Source of the DNA: Fasciolopsis buskii
Lineage: Eukaryota; Platyhelminthes; Trematoda; Plagiorchiida; Fasciolidae
NCBI GenBank assembly: GCA_008360955.1
Contig: LUCM01006158.1
Coordinates: forward strand, 178,236 to 242,235
Length of the DNA stretch: 64,000 nucleotides
Direction: 5' to 3'
A program made the translations under genes and the position numbers. Shown here piece by piece: positions 1 through 12,520 of this stretch. Numbering within the stretch: position 1 is the first letter of the stretch; the number at the start of each line of letters is the position of its first letter. Below the pieces are notes generated by a model that worked only from the letters and a program-made list of their open reading frames with translations, had not been told where the DNA came from and did not search any database.

Positions 1-2800
1 TGTGGAAGATCAAAGGTAGTAAGATTTATGTAAGTTGGTCGTTATAACAAGATTTCGCCGAGAATCAACGAGCCACTGGGAGACAAAATTCAGTACTACG
101 AATTTTTTGGCTGGTAAATTTTACAAATGTATAATTAGTCCAAGTGAACCAATGATTATTACGTCAACTTTCTAAAGCTATTCTCTGTGGCTTTGTAGTT
201 CAACAGGAAGAAGGCGTACATGCTACAAATGTACGGATTACACCTGTGTGTAGGTTCAAATCTTTCGTGTGTCTGTGAATTTTTGCATTTGAACAAAACG
301 TGTATCCGAAACATGAAGTAAGTATAATTTCGGATCCAGTAATTGATATACTCGTTGCTTTTATATCGTCTTTGAAGCAAATTGGAACGTGAAACCGTGA
401 CCCCGTTTGGGTTAGATACGCGTTGTGAGGTGCAGTGGAATACCATGGGAAAACAGTTTCCGCTTGACGATTCTACACTGTAGTAATAAATATACAACGT
501 TCAATTGTGGGTGATTAGGCCTTGGGTAGTAATATGCCGAAAACATTTTGGCATTTTAACTTGACGGCGGCCGGTTGGAATTCTTCTATTACCGGTCAAT
601 TGCAACAGGTTGCAACATACTTCCTGAGACCAGTGCATTTTTTCATTTCAGTAGTGCAAAGTAGGTAAAAGATGACAGGTAAAATTTTATTTTTATATTT
701 CCTAGGATCATTTCTCCCTTTGTTTGTTTCGTACTGCACTGACTGTGTAGTAAACTCAGTCGTTGTTCTCGGATTTTCTAAGGGTACCGTATTACTTTTG
801 TTAAATCACTCTACCTCGCACCTAATCAAAAGTGGGAATTCATCATCATCAACGGGAGATCACGAAATGTTTCTTAGACATGGTGCGGTACAGCTCATTT
901 ATCACATTCAAATCCGTTGTGTGAATGCGGTCTTATAACCTGGCAGGATAGGAAGTGATTAAAACTCCAGCAAGCGTAGTTTCTCCAAGTTCTCCCTCGG
1001 TTACATGATTCTCCCACTGTTTATGTCAACTCTTACGCTTAAAGCAAAGTGAGTGGCATTACAGGAATCTTCCAAATGTTATGATCAATAGCCGGTCAAT
1101 GCGAAAAAGTCAAATTACCACCCCATGCTTATTGCCCTGCTTCACTGGGTAGAAACGAAGCGGAGAGTCTTGTTTGACAGCTTTATATAACTGTAAGCTA
1201 GATAGGACATTTTTCTTGTCCCGGAATTTACACGAGCATATTACTGCTACACAAAATTGACTGTCTTAGCCAAACTCGAGAAAGGCCTGAGAGGAAAATC
1301 TTTCCTTTGAAAGCAAGTTGTAACAAATGAGTCATTCATTTTGTTTACTCAAATTCGTCCGGTCCCTTTCCACTTCCCAGATGCTGCACAATGAATCAGC
1401 AATGTTGATAACTGTTAACAAAAGTGAGACATTTATACACCGAATGAACTCATGACCTTCACTAGGGAGTCGTACGAGTACATTTTAGATTAAGTCACTT
1501 CAAGGTCACGTTCTAGGTCATGTGACAGCTGAGCTGAGCTTCCGTCAACAGCTTGGGTGATGTCATCAGTGCGTTAGCAGTGATTTCTGAGCTTGTGCGA
1601 ATTTACGACAATATCAGCGCTAGGAATTCATCCGATGACTGTAATCATTTTTTTGCGGGCAGTCTTTTAGTGAATTAGAATGGTCGTAATTTCCGAAAAG
1701 TAAATCAAGCCACTTTGTTCTCATATGCAAACATTTTTCGCTAAACACCAACTTGTTTCACCAACCCAGACTGTCCGTCATTCATGCATGTACAATCGGA
1801 GATTCGGAATTCCGTTCCGTTAACGATTGGCTTGATCCAGACACGTACAAACATAGGCAAGCATATGGACAAAATCTGAAATTACAATCTGTCATGTACG
1901 TGTCAGCACTGAGCATTCACCAGGTTAGATAAGCAGGTTTTTCCTTGTTAAGATTCCGGATTTTGAGGATCAAGCTGTGAGACTAGAACGGATTGGATAT
2001 CACATAGAAATGGCAAAGAATTAATCTTGGCGCAAGTGATATCTGATCAGTCGCAGTTTCAAAGAAAAAAAACGGACAGAAACCAACGTGGACAAATGAG
2101 CTATCGAAAACCAGTTCCGGTTTAGACTAGATATCTGAACGATATAACGTTTAATATGGAACTAATGCATTTGGTTCCTGGTGAAATGCCATCTGAAATA
2201 CATTTCGCTCAACCGGGAACTAATCCATTCAAAGATAGATAATTTGTTTGGAACATGACTGCAGAAATATTGCGAAGTTTCGCTGCGAATCAGTGGTGCG
2301 TATCGGGGTTAGTTGTGGCCAGTTTGTTATTTCTGTTCCCGTTACTCGCATGCATAAGTGGAATGCTTTCCTAATTGGATTTCGGTCGGCTCTGATCGAT
2401 AGTAACATTTTATCTGCATAAGTATTCGTCTTCACTTTCGCTTTGCCCACTGCTATTTTCTAGTGCACTTGGTATGGAGATAGACGAGAAAGTGTAGCGA
2501 AAACAACACAGCTTTACTCAATAAAACGATTTGGTCTGAATTTTGCACTCCTGAAATCAACAGAAAAAAAACGTATTTTTGCATGCTTACGAGCAGAAAA
2601 GAGTGCAGTCGGCAAAAGAAGCTGAAAAGGAATCGTTGGATTTATACTTAGTGAAACTGTGCCCTCAATTCCATTGTGACGCCATGGATAGAAAGAAAAA
2701 ACGTTCGAGTGAAAAATTCAGTGATTCAATCAACCAAATGTTACCCTAATCGCCAGCGAATAATTTAAGTGACAAATATCCTATAAGGATAAGGTATCCT
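1..2800. other. Non-coding stretch, no supported gene
   Basis: I find no open frame here that has both coding character and convincing splice signals. The longest frames (159-497 minus, 672-938 plus, 2229-2450 minus) resemble chance ORFs in AT-rich DNA: they have no recognisable motif. No tandem repeat or RNA gene was seen. Confidence 0.5.
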
Positions 2801-2805
2801 CCAGT

Positions 2806-3000
2806 TATTGTAGTAACGGCGCCACCTAGACTCGCGACCAGAGGCGAGCCACATAAAACGTCAACCGGGGATATAAACAGGAACGCCCATTTTGTCCAGT
2901 TTTGCTACGCACAGTTTGTAAATGTTTTGTCTCCAGTTTCTACACAGGAATGTTGGTTCGGCGCGTTTCTGACTAGTGTTTCACTTGTTTAGATATCCTC
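2806..3000 (+). repeat. Possible solo LTR or promoter with TATA box
   Basis: This block is more GC-rich than its surroundings. It begins with a TG followed by a GGCGCC-containing segment and a short imperfect palindrome (CTCGCGACCAGAGGCGAG), then has a TATA-like box at about 2871-2877 (GATATAAAC), with pyrimidine-rich sequence after it. That order (TG start, GC-rich upstream part, TATAAA, then a transcribed part) fits an LTR of a Ty3/gypsy element left as a solo copy, and equally a cellular TATA promoter. I could not find a matching second LTR or the 3' CA boundary, so the end is approximate. No exon with a good start follows directly. Confidence 0.25.
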
Positions 3001-3010
3001 GACGATTCAA

Positions 3011-4744
3011 CGAGTCGAAGATGATAGAAAATGGGAACACATCTGGTTTCCTCGAAATTTATACGTTTTTTTACTTGAACATTATCGACCGTTAGCTCTA
3101 GTTTAGTCCTTCATGATAAGAATGCCCCAGATCGGTCGATCACTATCGATACATGTGATTCACATTGATGGAGATTGAAGTTGTCGCATTTCCTGATACC
3201 AGTCGAATTAAGCGTGTCTGAAATGAATTAGGGAAACGAATGTTGCGGCGGTCGTCTTAACTGAGGAATCCAGTGCGATACAGCATGATCATTGGAGGCT
3301 GGGATTTTGATATCATAAATAGTTAACGAGATCCGTGCCTCCTTAAGAAATTCCGCTAGGGTTAGGTGGTACTGACCTTAATAAAAATTATCACCAGTTA
3401 GCCTTACATATCTCCAAAAGGTGCACCCTATGGATGGGCTGCTCATTCGCTGCGTGACATTCTGCCGTAAGTTAAAATCGCTGAGAGTCTATGGCACACG
3501 TCACAATCAGGGTCTGTTCTCAACTGAGTTCATCCGCGCCCGTCCTGATCGCAGCAGTTTATCAAAATAAATGAAGTGAAAAGTAAATCAGGTTATCAAC
3601 GTAGCTTGGGTGTTTTCAGTCCACCGGCCCTCATTTTGGCGGATATGCGATTTTCCAGCAAGGTTTCACGTCGTTCCATCCCAGACCATCTCGCACCAAG
3701 ATTGCTAGCGTAAAATAAAGTGTAAATATTGGAATATACAAAAGAAGGAGTTTTCCAGTATGGCATTGAAAAGGCTAGATTCTAGAGACACTGGCTAGTA
3801 CTGACACACGTGCAAACAACGCCACTAGTTCATAGGTTGTCACAGTTAAATTTTTGTCCAACTGCCTAAAACTCATTTAACACCGTCCTGTCGAACACTG
3901 GCCAGCTATCTCATTGGTTCCGTTGTCAAATCCGGTGGATGAAATGTAAAAACCTCTCTCGCTTCATTGCCAGTTCAACAATAGTAGTTCTTTCTATTTG
4001 TCCACATCGAAATAATAATAATAGAGAACAAAGTTTCAGTGGAAAACATGCGTCATGATGACTAGCATGGAAAAAGGAAAAAGGATGCCATCTGTTAGAC
4101 TGTTTCAAACAGTAAACAATGAAAGAAATCAAGGGAGTTGAAGCCTATCGACTCAGTGGCGAGAATTAGGCCACTCTAGCCAGAGATAGAAGAGTAGTTT
4201 TACCGAAATCGTCCAGGCTCGAATGCGCCCATACCAACGTAAAAACATGTGATGGATGGAGACCAGAAAAAGGACGGCAAAGTTTGTGAACCCGACCAAA
4301 ACGAAAACATGGCTCATGCAGTTGATTTTTGTGAAACATAACGTCTGGGCAGTCCATCTGGGCCGATATAATTCGCTCGCTTTGCAGGACTGTTTCGATG
4401 TCTAAGTACTCTCATACTGCTCATATGCAGTTAACTATTTAGCTCATTTTTTGTCACAATGGCCGAAAAGTTCTCAAGATCCATCTTTTTCTTCTTCTGA
4501 ATTTCCTGTCAGTTGTGATTTGCCCACACTATTTGCTCATGCTGTTCAAGTCCATCCGTGCGTCAGTCTATTGCCACTGGCCGAAATCAGGGGAGGGTTG
4601 AAAATCAACGAAACATGTCGCAGGCAAATAGGGATCCTTTTCGTTAACAACGTTTAACTAAGCCACTTTTGCTAGTTGTACCTTGATGCGGAACCTTGAA
4701 TCAGATGCAAGCTAGCATCTCTGTTGTATTCTAACACAAATCAG
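3011..4744. other. Non-coding stretch with short (AAT)n run
   Basis: No convincing gene. A short AAT run lies at about 4009-4022. The last 40 bases form the intron end and acceptor of the exon that starts at 4745. Confidence 0.45.
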
Positions 4745-4921
4745 AAACGGGGGGGTCCGCAACATGCAGTCGAGGCTGTCAGTACCCACTCCGGCATTGC
4801 AGCTCACGCATTGCTTTCCACACGAGCCGGCACCGGTAGCCTTTTGACACGGGATCAACGCATTTCTCGAATCCAGTCACGTGTGCTTTCCTCGAGGGCG
4901 CAGCAACCCGTTGTCACCTGA
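4745..4921 (+). CDS. Candidate terminal exon, unknown protein
   Basis: I do not recognise the product. The frame encodes about 58 residues rich in Ser, Thr, Arg, Gln and Ala, beginning KRGGPQHAVEAV and ending SSRAQQPVVT before a stop at 4919-4921, as in a disordered C-terminal tail. Base composition jumps to GC-rich exactly over this interval, as expected of an exon in AT-rich surroundings. The acceptor is good: a branch-like TTCTAAC at about 4729-4735 follows a pyrimidine run and precedes CAG at 4742-4744. No ATG is needed because the exon is internal to a message. The upstream exons are not obvious in the 4 kb before it. Confidence rests on composition plus acceptor, not on homology. Confidence 0.45.
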   Translation, partial: KRGGPQHAVEAVSTHSGIAAHALLSTRAGTGSLLTRDQRISRIQSRVLSSRAQQPVVT

Positions 4922-7900
4922 CTCTGTGCATGCATACGTACGTCCAATCCAGGCCCATTCTGGTTTGTGAGTAAAAGTTCATTGCCCATGAGAGAAAGTT
5001 TACGGCAAGGCCACGAGAGCATATACTCGCCAAACCCTAAATTTCATTTTCAATCGCTTAAAAATGTTTTGTAACTGTTCTGTGTGATGCTGAGTTGATG
5101 CAACACCTAGACTTGCCGCCCTGCACACTGGTCCAGACCTTGGGACAACTAATCCAAGGCCGTAATTTTGTAGATGGCTGCGTCTGTGAGGAGGGTAGGG
5201 AAAATACAGACAACAGCTGCTCGGAGAGAATGATTTAAAGGCCTCAAATAATAGCTTTAACCTTCACAGGCTAAGTTTAGTATATCGATTCGGACCAGAC
5301 AAGGAACGATCAAATGGCTCCTCAAATCAAATAGAAAAGAAAGGAGACAGTTTTAGGACACGCAAATAAAACAAATGTTACGGGCTGAAGCTAAACAAAT
5401 ATTGTGAAAGTCTTAAGCTCATCTGATTTGATTACAATATAATCCAGACAGGCAGACATGAAGCCTAGAATCAATACAATGCATGGTCCGGATTGAGAAA
5501 AAGAGCATCTCCGAATGAAGCTGAGATATCATGATGATTCGTTTTACTTTCAAATGACAAGCCTGGTGGAATTAGGTTTCAGAAGTATTTTTTGCGGGTG
5601 AAAGCTTCAAGTGATAACGTGAAGGCAGCCAGCCTCGTGCTAGGACACTGTGGCTGTTCGGAGACCCCGTTGGATAAAACTCTGATAGCTCGGTTATTGT
5701 GTGATTCAAAGATGTAGCCTTTTGTCGCCTAGATTTAAATGTCAGGAAAAGCATGTGAGTCATTCCAAAAGGAATGATTGGTTGAAACACGAAGTTCCAT
5801 TCTGGGTCTGTTAAAGAGAAGGTAGAGAATGAATGTGAATGTTTCAAAATGTGATGACCCATTGTCAAGGGTATTTCAACTAGATAAGCATTAAAGTAGT
5901 CCGTGGTCAAAAGCCATATTATCCCAAACGATATGTGCTTGCTGCCTGTTTCCTTCATCGTACGACCTTCAGCTGCTATTGGAGACAAAATAATAAGGAG
6001 TTTATGGTCCTCATCGAATTTAAAAAGTGCAATCAAGTTAAAATTTACTGCGATTAACCCTGGGGATGCTCGGTGTCTACAAGTAACTGGGAACTAATGT
6101 CACCAATGCATCATCGGTGATTATTCTCCGAAACTGGGAACCTGGCCCTTTAAATATCATATCTGTGAAATCACAATATACATTCGTTGCCCGAAATTCG
6201 ACATTTGTTCATTAACACAAGCTGATTAAAAGCATTCCATTCTTGAGAATCCCGGTTAAAACGTATAAACAATTCCGTCTCCAAAACGTTCTTTACTAGA
6301 GAAATAAGTGCAGTGACATGATATTTAAAGGCTTTACAGAACTTTCTTTATATCTTTTCCCGGGCGCCCAGTTTCCCGGAGACCTTCCAGTTCAAACTGT
6401 CCTGGCTCAATGATCCTCCGATATCAATCTGCCGCGCCGGTTTTACTGCACTCGTGTTTGACTAATCACTCAGATATCTTCGTTTATTCTGATGTGCTTT
6501 ATGGCCGGTCCCCTAAACAGGGCTCTGTCTCGCGCTAATGCTGGCAAGCATAGACCGATGTAACGTCCGACTAATGGCCACTCAAAATTTCCCTATGGTG
6601 ATGATCGATGGCTGCTTAGGATTGAGGTAATACAGTTCCGGGGAAGCCTTAATAACATCTTACACAATACGCATACGTATAATATTAAGTAAGTCTAATT
6701 TCAAACAAGCAGATAGACACATATCAGTATGATTTACTAGAAAAACATAGTGTCAGCCTCATGACTTTTCCCTTGTCGTTTTTAGTTTTTCTTCTCGGTT
6801 GTATTGTATGAGGAAGTTACCAACTCATAATAAACTTGGAGATGCAGTAAGCGTTCCTGTACAGTGATTTTCGATGGTGAAACAAATATGGACGTTAGAT
6901 TCACGAAAAACATTATTCTGCAGTTGTTGCCGGTTAAATGTTTCCGTTTATATCGCATCGTACCGTGAAGGAATCTTAGCGACCAAATTGACGAAAATGG
7001 CCACTTTCCAAGAAAATAGCAAGTACATGTGATAAATTCATGTTCGAATCGCAAGACGAATAGTTGGAAGATTTTTGCTGATTAAGCAAGGCTAATCATT
7101 AGGAAAAGTAGACACGAAGCACGAAAGTATGGATTTCTATTATCATTAATATGCTTCCCGCAAGGATTCATCATAACACATGCTCCTATCTATTTATATG
7201 AGATTCAGGCAACAGTGTAACAAAGGAGAGGACGGTTATGGGGATGGCTGAATGGGGGACCACCGGGTGCGCATACGTGATGAGCACGAATAACCGTGGA
7301 ACCAATCATGTGCTTTCATTTATTTGTGTGCAAAATATGTTACCGATGACAAAGGTTTGGTTTTACAATTTTTTTTCGTTCTTCAATGGTGTTCTCATGA
7401 TCAGAAAAGTATGGATCCATAATCAATGTTTTCTTACGCATTGTACGTGTACAAATGTTTCATTTTGTATGATTTCTTTCGCTTGCCGTATCGTACGTGC
7501 GCAAAGTTGCCCTTGCCTGTCTGCCGTTCTCCTTGTGTTCGTATGTAACAGAATGTCACACGCTAGTTATCGTATGACCATGTCCGTGCCGCGTTCGAAG
7601 CAGTGCATACACAATTCGATTTGCAATGTCCACCCAATCACGTACTTCCTCTCCAGTAAGGAAACTAAGAGTGTTTTATTGCGGCTACGTGAGACCTGAA
7701 CATGTAAGAAAAGCGAATACAGACCAATGAAATAATTCACCATGCGAGCATCAAATTGTCGGAGAACTGTGTAACTGCTTGGTTCTCATCTTGAATGAAT
7801 ACCCACCGATTCCAAAAAGGAAAATGCGCACCGGAGTGAAAAACAATGAGGCGATCACGATTCTCACTAGGCTAATATGGGCTAGTTTTTAAAACACTTG

Positions 7901-10321
7901 CAAAGCTGACTTCAAGTGAACTGTTCACAGGGGGCCCAGGTAGCCTAATCACCTTTTGTTTCGGCTGTCAGTCAGTTTTCGGGTTGATGAATGCTGATCA
8001 GCATTTATCCAAAACTGGTATTTCACTCCTGACCGATTCCATGTAAATATCCTGATCGACTTACTCTAGGATGTGCGCATGCAATCCCAAAATTAATCGC
8101 GTAATTCGAAATGGAATAATCGATCTTTAAACCGGCCCTTCATCCCGTTCTGTAGGTTTGAATGCTGTGAAATGTCACAATGCCTAAATTTCGTGACCGC
8201 ACAAATGATTAAGTGACAATAGATTTGGCAGTTTTTTATTAGTCCATTGCAGACATCGATTAAGTGCTCACTTTAAAATAATTTTGATAGTTGCGTCCCA
8301 GCGACTCGGTCGAGGTTCGTGCGCGTCAGCGAAGTATTTTGCAAAGTTTGAGAACTCTCGAGTTTCATCCCCAAATCGCACATTCAGTTCGTACTGTGTT
8401 CGGATAAATTCGTAAGTTTAAAACCAATTCAGTTATTTCACATTCGATTTAATGTCTCTCAGTAGGTTTCCTTCTGATTCATTGAAAATGAATTTGTGTT
8501 TACCAGTAAAGCACATCTTTGGATGAATCAGTTTATCCAGAATTGCAATTGTCGTACCAGGATAATCAGCCGCCATGTTGTTATCGGTAGCTTCATTTTC
8601 AAAGCCCGTTCTGATGTCTCACATCTTGGACAGAGGAAACTTGTAATGTCTGCATTTCATTCGTCCTACACGCGCAAAGTTCAAGCCTCAGTAATTCTGT
8701 TTTGCCCTACCACTTGTTGGTTGGCGAAAAATAATTTTTAGAACCAAGAACTAATCATCTTGAACACAATTCTTTTTCTATATATAGAGCTCAAAATTAC
8801 TTGGCTGACTGCCGTTCGATGTCCATCGTTCATGCACAAACTTCGTGTCATCCGGTCAACCGTAAACTTGCGAAGCACCAGACTCGAGTTTTACAAGTAG
8901 TACGGAGCTCACTGGTGATGCATATCCGCCAACACATCTTGGGTTGGAAACCGTGACTTTCATTTGTAACTAATCGAAATTGTATGTAGGTTAAATTATC
9001 AATTCCCCAAATTTTAGGTAAGAGGGCTGAAAATAAACTCGTTTTGGGTGAAAAATGAACCTAGTGAATAAACTTAACTGCCGCCAAACTGAAGGCACTT
9101 CTAACAGCAGTAAGATTATGACGGGACGAAAGTCTCCATGGAGTTTTCTCTAATTACGAGTCTCCGGTTCCCATTTATCATCCAAAACTTGAGTTGAAAT
9201 GACATTTTTCTAAACGCTGTCAGTGATGTTATTCAACCTAGACCAACAAATTTTCATGTCTCGGTTCTATAGTTTTCTCGTGGTGTCACAATTGGGCATG
9301 CATGGACCAAGCAAGTGATTTTAGTTGTTCCTTGACTGTGGCTCGTAGGACACCTCGGAAGGTTTCAAACAGTAACCACAAAGCGGTAAAAGACAAACGA
9401 AACCAGCGTAAATTCTGCGGTGGTCTGTCTGTAACTTTTCAGCATTTTCCCCAAAGCTATTGGGATGGAGTTGCTTTTTAGGTTCATAGATGAAAATTTC
9501 ACATGCAGTATCGGTTGTCTTCGTTGTTCTTCATATGCGAAGTTTAACGATCTCCGATTCGTTGACGGAAGACTGTTCTAGCTCATAGTTCAGCCAACAG
9601 TCGGCCTGCTTTTGTATCGTTGCTTGATCAAACCTGTTATTTTTTTCTTAATATTTAATCTTTGATCTACTCGTGCAGTCGGAAGACCGAAGAATTCGGA
9701 GCAAGACAAAAGTGCTTTCATTATTTGATTGGTTTTATTAAGTGAAGCATTTGGAAATAACATTATTGAAGAGAATGTGAAATCATGCATCCTGCAATAA
9801 TACAAATAAATCCGTCACTGAGCGAATGACTACGACGATTTGCACTCCTGTTACCATTCATCGTCAGTGATAACATGCTCGAAATGGAACGAGAATTCGA
9901 AACGGATGACTGTGTGCCAAACATCCACGCCAGCTAGCTGATCTCACGCTGCTTGTGAGAATAGTATTCAGCGTTGCTCTTTCACTCAGCCATGGCTATG
10001 AAATCCGTCGTGCGCTGGAATGTGCTTAAGATGTCGGCAATCATTGCGCTGCAGAACATCATCCAGAACATTTAATCTTGTCTTGTGAAACTTCTGAATA
10101 ATTCAAATGCTTCTAGCGCATCAAATTCATTTCCATGAAAATTGATCATAGAAATAATCAATGGCGGGAATGTCACTGGATGACTGACCTCTTTTTTGTT
10201 AAACTCCTGAATGCAAACATCTTATTTTCACAGTTTGAACTGACCAGCTCAAATGGTCGTCAATAAATCAATATCGCATTACTTTCTGATATGCACCCAT
10301 TACTTGTTATCAGATGCGTAG
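4922..10321. other. Long non-coding stretch
   Basis: Two ORFs of about 153-154 codons lie here (5572-6036 minus and 7238-7699 plus). Neither has recognisable domains or clear splice sites at its edges, and codon content looks random (many Cys, Phe, His and Met), so I do not call them genes. No RNA gene, LTR or tandem array was found. Confidence 0.45.
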
Positions 10322-10504
10322 TTTGGAACATTTGGACTGGATTCTTATCTCCGAGATCGCGTGGAGTATCACGGTGCAGAAATAGAAAATTCACCAATCG
10401 ATGGTATTACAGAAATTGTCCTTTTCCGAGAGATTACGGAAGGCTGGTTGAAGATAACTCCAATACGTCAAATAGCCATCAAAATGCCTCACATTGGAAT
10501 ATAG
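10322..10504 (+). CDS. Weak candidate exon, unknown product
   Basis: A frame without an early Met stays open for 60 codons and has a coding-like, charged and hydrophobic make-up (segments such as LRDRVEYHGAEIENSP and REITEGWLKITPIRQ). An AG preceded by a T-rich run (TTACTTGTTATCAG, then ATGCGTAG) could be its acceptor. The same frame is interrupted by only one stop over the next 200 bases, up to a Penelope-like tail at 10685. It could therefore be a real exon or decayed coding sequence of that element. No family match is recognised. Confidence 0.25.
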   Translation, partial: FGTFGLDSYLRDRVEYHGAEIENSPIDGITEIVLFREITEGWLKITPIRQIAIKMPHIGI

Positions 10505-10684
10505 TCTGCTCGCAATAAACGAAAGAACATAGCCCACAATCAACGTTATCTTCCGTTTAATGTTGTCCCCAAAACTCTCGCTGTCAAACTTCCGAATAAT
10601 TCGGTTCGATCTGTGAAAGCCACCTTGGTTGCTTCGCGTACGTTCCCACGACAATGTATTCACGACTTTACAGGCACACTATAT

Positions 10685-10728
10685 CTACTAACAACGCTGT
10701 GTTATTCGCATCATATCATTCACAATAT
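10685..10728 (+). repeat. Penelope-like element tail fragment
   Basis: This segment aligns without gaps to the reverse complement of 51839-51883 over about 43 bases, with only about six differences; the shared core is ACAACGCTGTGTTATT followed by ATATCATTCACAAT. At 51.8 kb the same sequence lies just 3' of a hammerhead-like module typical of PLE ends, so this is a third copy of that tail in which the ribozyme part has decayed or been lost. Confidence 0.5.
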
Positions 10729-11249
10729 CCCACTTTCTTTAATGAACTTTGTTTGACCGCAGTTGAAATGTCGTGAAGTTGTGGTAACAAGATTGACGGA
10801 AATTGCTTGTTCAACGCTGTTGCTTTTGTTGTTATTCTTGTAACGCAGAAATACTCCAAAAGCTGACAAAATTAGTTTATTGTAAGTGGAACTGTATTTG
10901 ACCCCGCGATGATCAGTTTCTCACACAGAAACTATCGACTGATGATAGGTATTTCATCAAGTTACAGGAGAGGTCACAATCACATACTTCGAAGATGAAT
11001 TGCGCAAAGCGGTGTGAAAAGCACTCGGATTTTCTACATTTTCCAGGGCATCAAGGTACCAAGCGTGCAGAAATTTTGGTGCGTTAGTCACCGGGCGCAT
11101 CAGCACATTGGTAACGAGGACTGTTTCGTTTCGTATTCGAGAGAGTCCGACGACAGAAGAATTCGTTGACGCACATTCACAATCGGTATGAATGCGTCCG
11201 CATAGTCAAGAAGTGCAAGGAACATAATTTTTGGGACTTTTTACTCATA
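10729..11249. other. Non-coding stretch
   Basis: Nothing recognisable. No open frame of note and no repeat match that I can see to other parts of the window. Confidence 0.4.
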
Positions 11250-12520
11250 TTTGGCATACTTTGAAAACCATTCTACACTACGGTACATTGTGGTTTCTCT
11301 AAAAAACATACGAAGGCAAAGACCTCTGGCATTTTATACCACTTCTTCGGTAGAGTTTAGACAGTTGGCATTAGGTTTATTGCTAAATTTCTTGATATTA
11401 CGGTGCCACAGTCACAAGCTGAGGGAATCGTTCTTGTGCATCGCTCCGCAAACACCATGCGGAACACTAATCGAGCTGAACCAGTTTTCGGGAAGTTGGA
11501 ATAATATGACATTTATTTAGAATACTATTCATAGCTTTTGTCGCGAAAGCATCAACATGGGTCGCCCAATGGTTCAGAATTGCGGCTCAGCTCATTACAA
11601 ATTCTTCAATTCCGCTAACGGCATTATGACCTAGGTAGACACAGTCCTTCAAAATAACCCATTTGAATTATTATCAGTCACAAGCGAACTTCGAGGCTGG
11701 TGCAATAAAAGGATTTGTCATTTTCTTTTATCGTGCTCTCGTGCAACCAAAATGCGAGAGAAATGCTACTTGTCCAATAGCGTTTCGAACATTGGCGATA
11801 CCAATCATCTCGAATGTCATTTCAGCGGGTCACAAGACACAACGAACCTCTCCAAATTGTTCATCAGTGGCGCGATAAATCAACCGTCGCCGACCAACTG
11901 TTTCGGTTGCGAATACTTTCACCTGGCAGTAAATCACCTGACAGAATCTGCCGTAGCTCAAGTCACGTGTTTATTCTGTTATGGACATAGGAGGTGATTA
12001 TTCTCAAATGGAACGGAACCAGAAGTTCCGTCATTGTACAGAACCATGTGTCACGTTTGTGTCACATTCAGTCTTTGTTCTAACAAGTCAAAATTTCTTC
12101 TCCAGTCAATTCAGTTCAGTTTGCTTCAACTCCACGCCCAAATGCCACCTATTTCCGAAGAGCTTTAGACAAAACTATGAATGCTCAGCCTCTACCCACA
12201 GTCTTTTATTCTCCACGCAGGTTCCCCAACAATCGATTCGGGCGAGATCAGTAAGGTCAAACAATGTAGCAAAATCTTTTCTTGAAAAGTTTGATGTTAA
12301 AAGCTGCATAAGCAAGTGTGCAAGTTTATGTGGTATACCCCGGATGTCCTTCGTAATTCAAGCAATCGAAGACAGATTAGAATAAAATTTTTATTTACTT
12401 TCAGTCCTTTACCAGACAGAAGACTTTTGAATTACTTTTCAACCTTTCTTTGAGTATTCGTGTCTTCAACAGGAATAAATGCTATTGTACTTCTTGTCGA
12501 TCTATAATCAGCGGTGGTCG
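11250..12520 (+). pseudogene. Decayed Ty3/gypsy-like gag-protease remnant
   Basis: Pieces of a retroelement polyprotein appear in order but in shifting frames. At about 11351-11440 a segment resembling the C-terminal part of gypsy Gag (VEFRQLA then KLRESFLC) is seen. At about 11900-11990 follows a zinc-knuckle-like CxxCxxxH then CxxCxGH pattern (CFGCEYFH and CLFCYGHR). Near 12475-12515 the frame reads NAIVLLVDL, stop, SAVV, which resembles the retropepsin LLVDTGSA motif with the catalytic Thr-Gly replaced. Stops and frameshifts separate the pieces. No reverse transcriptase or LTR could be identified after it. Each match alone is weak; the order gag, knuckle, protease is what supports the call. 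Confidence 0.3.

Noticed and set aside
5572..6036. 154-codon minus-strand ORF
   Set aside because: No motif, no splice signals at its edges, and composition like shuffled AT-rich DNA; an ORF of this size is expected by chance in 64 kb.
7035..7060. B-box-like GTTCGAATC
   Set aside because: No A box or acceptor stem at the right distance, so not a tRNA.
7238..7699. 153-codon plus-strand ORF
   Set aside because: Very high Cys, Phe, Met and His content, no recognisable domain and no splice context; treated as chance.
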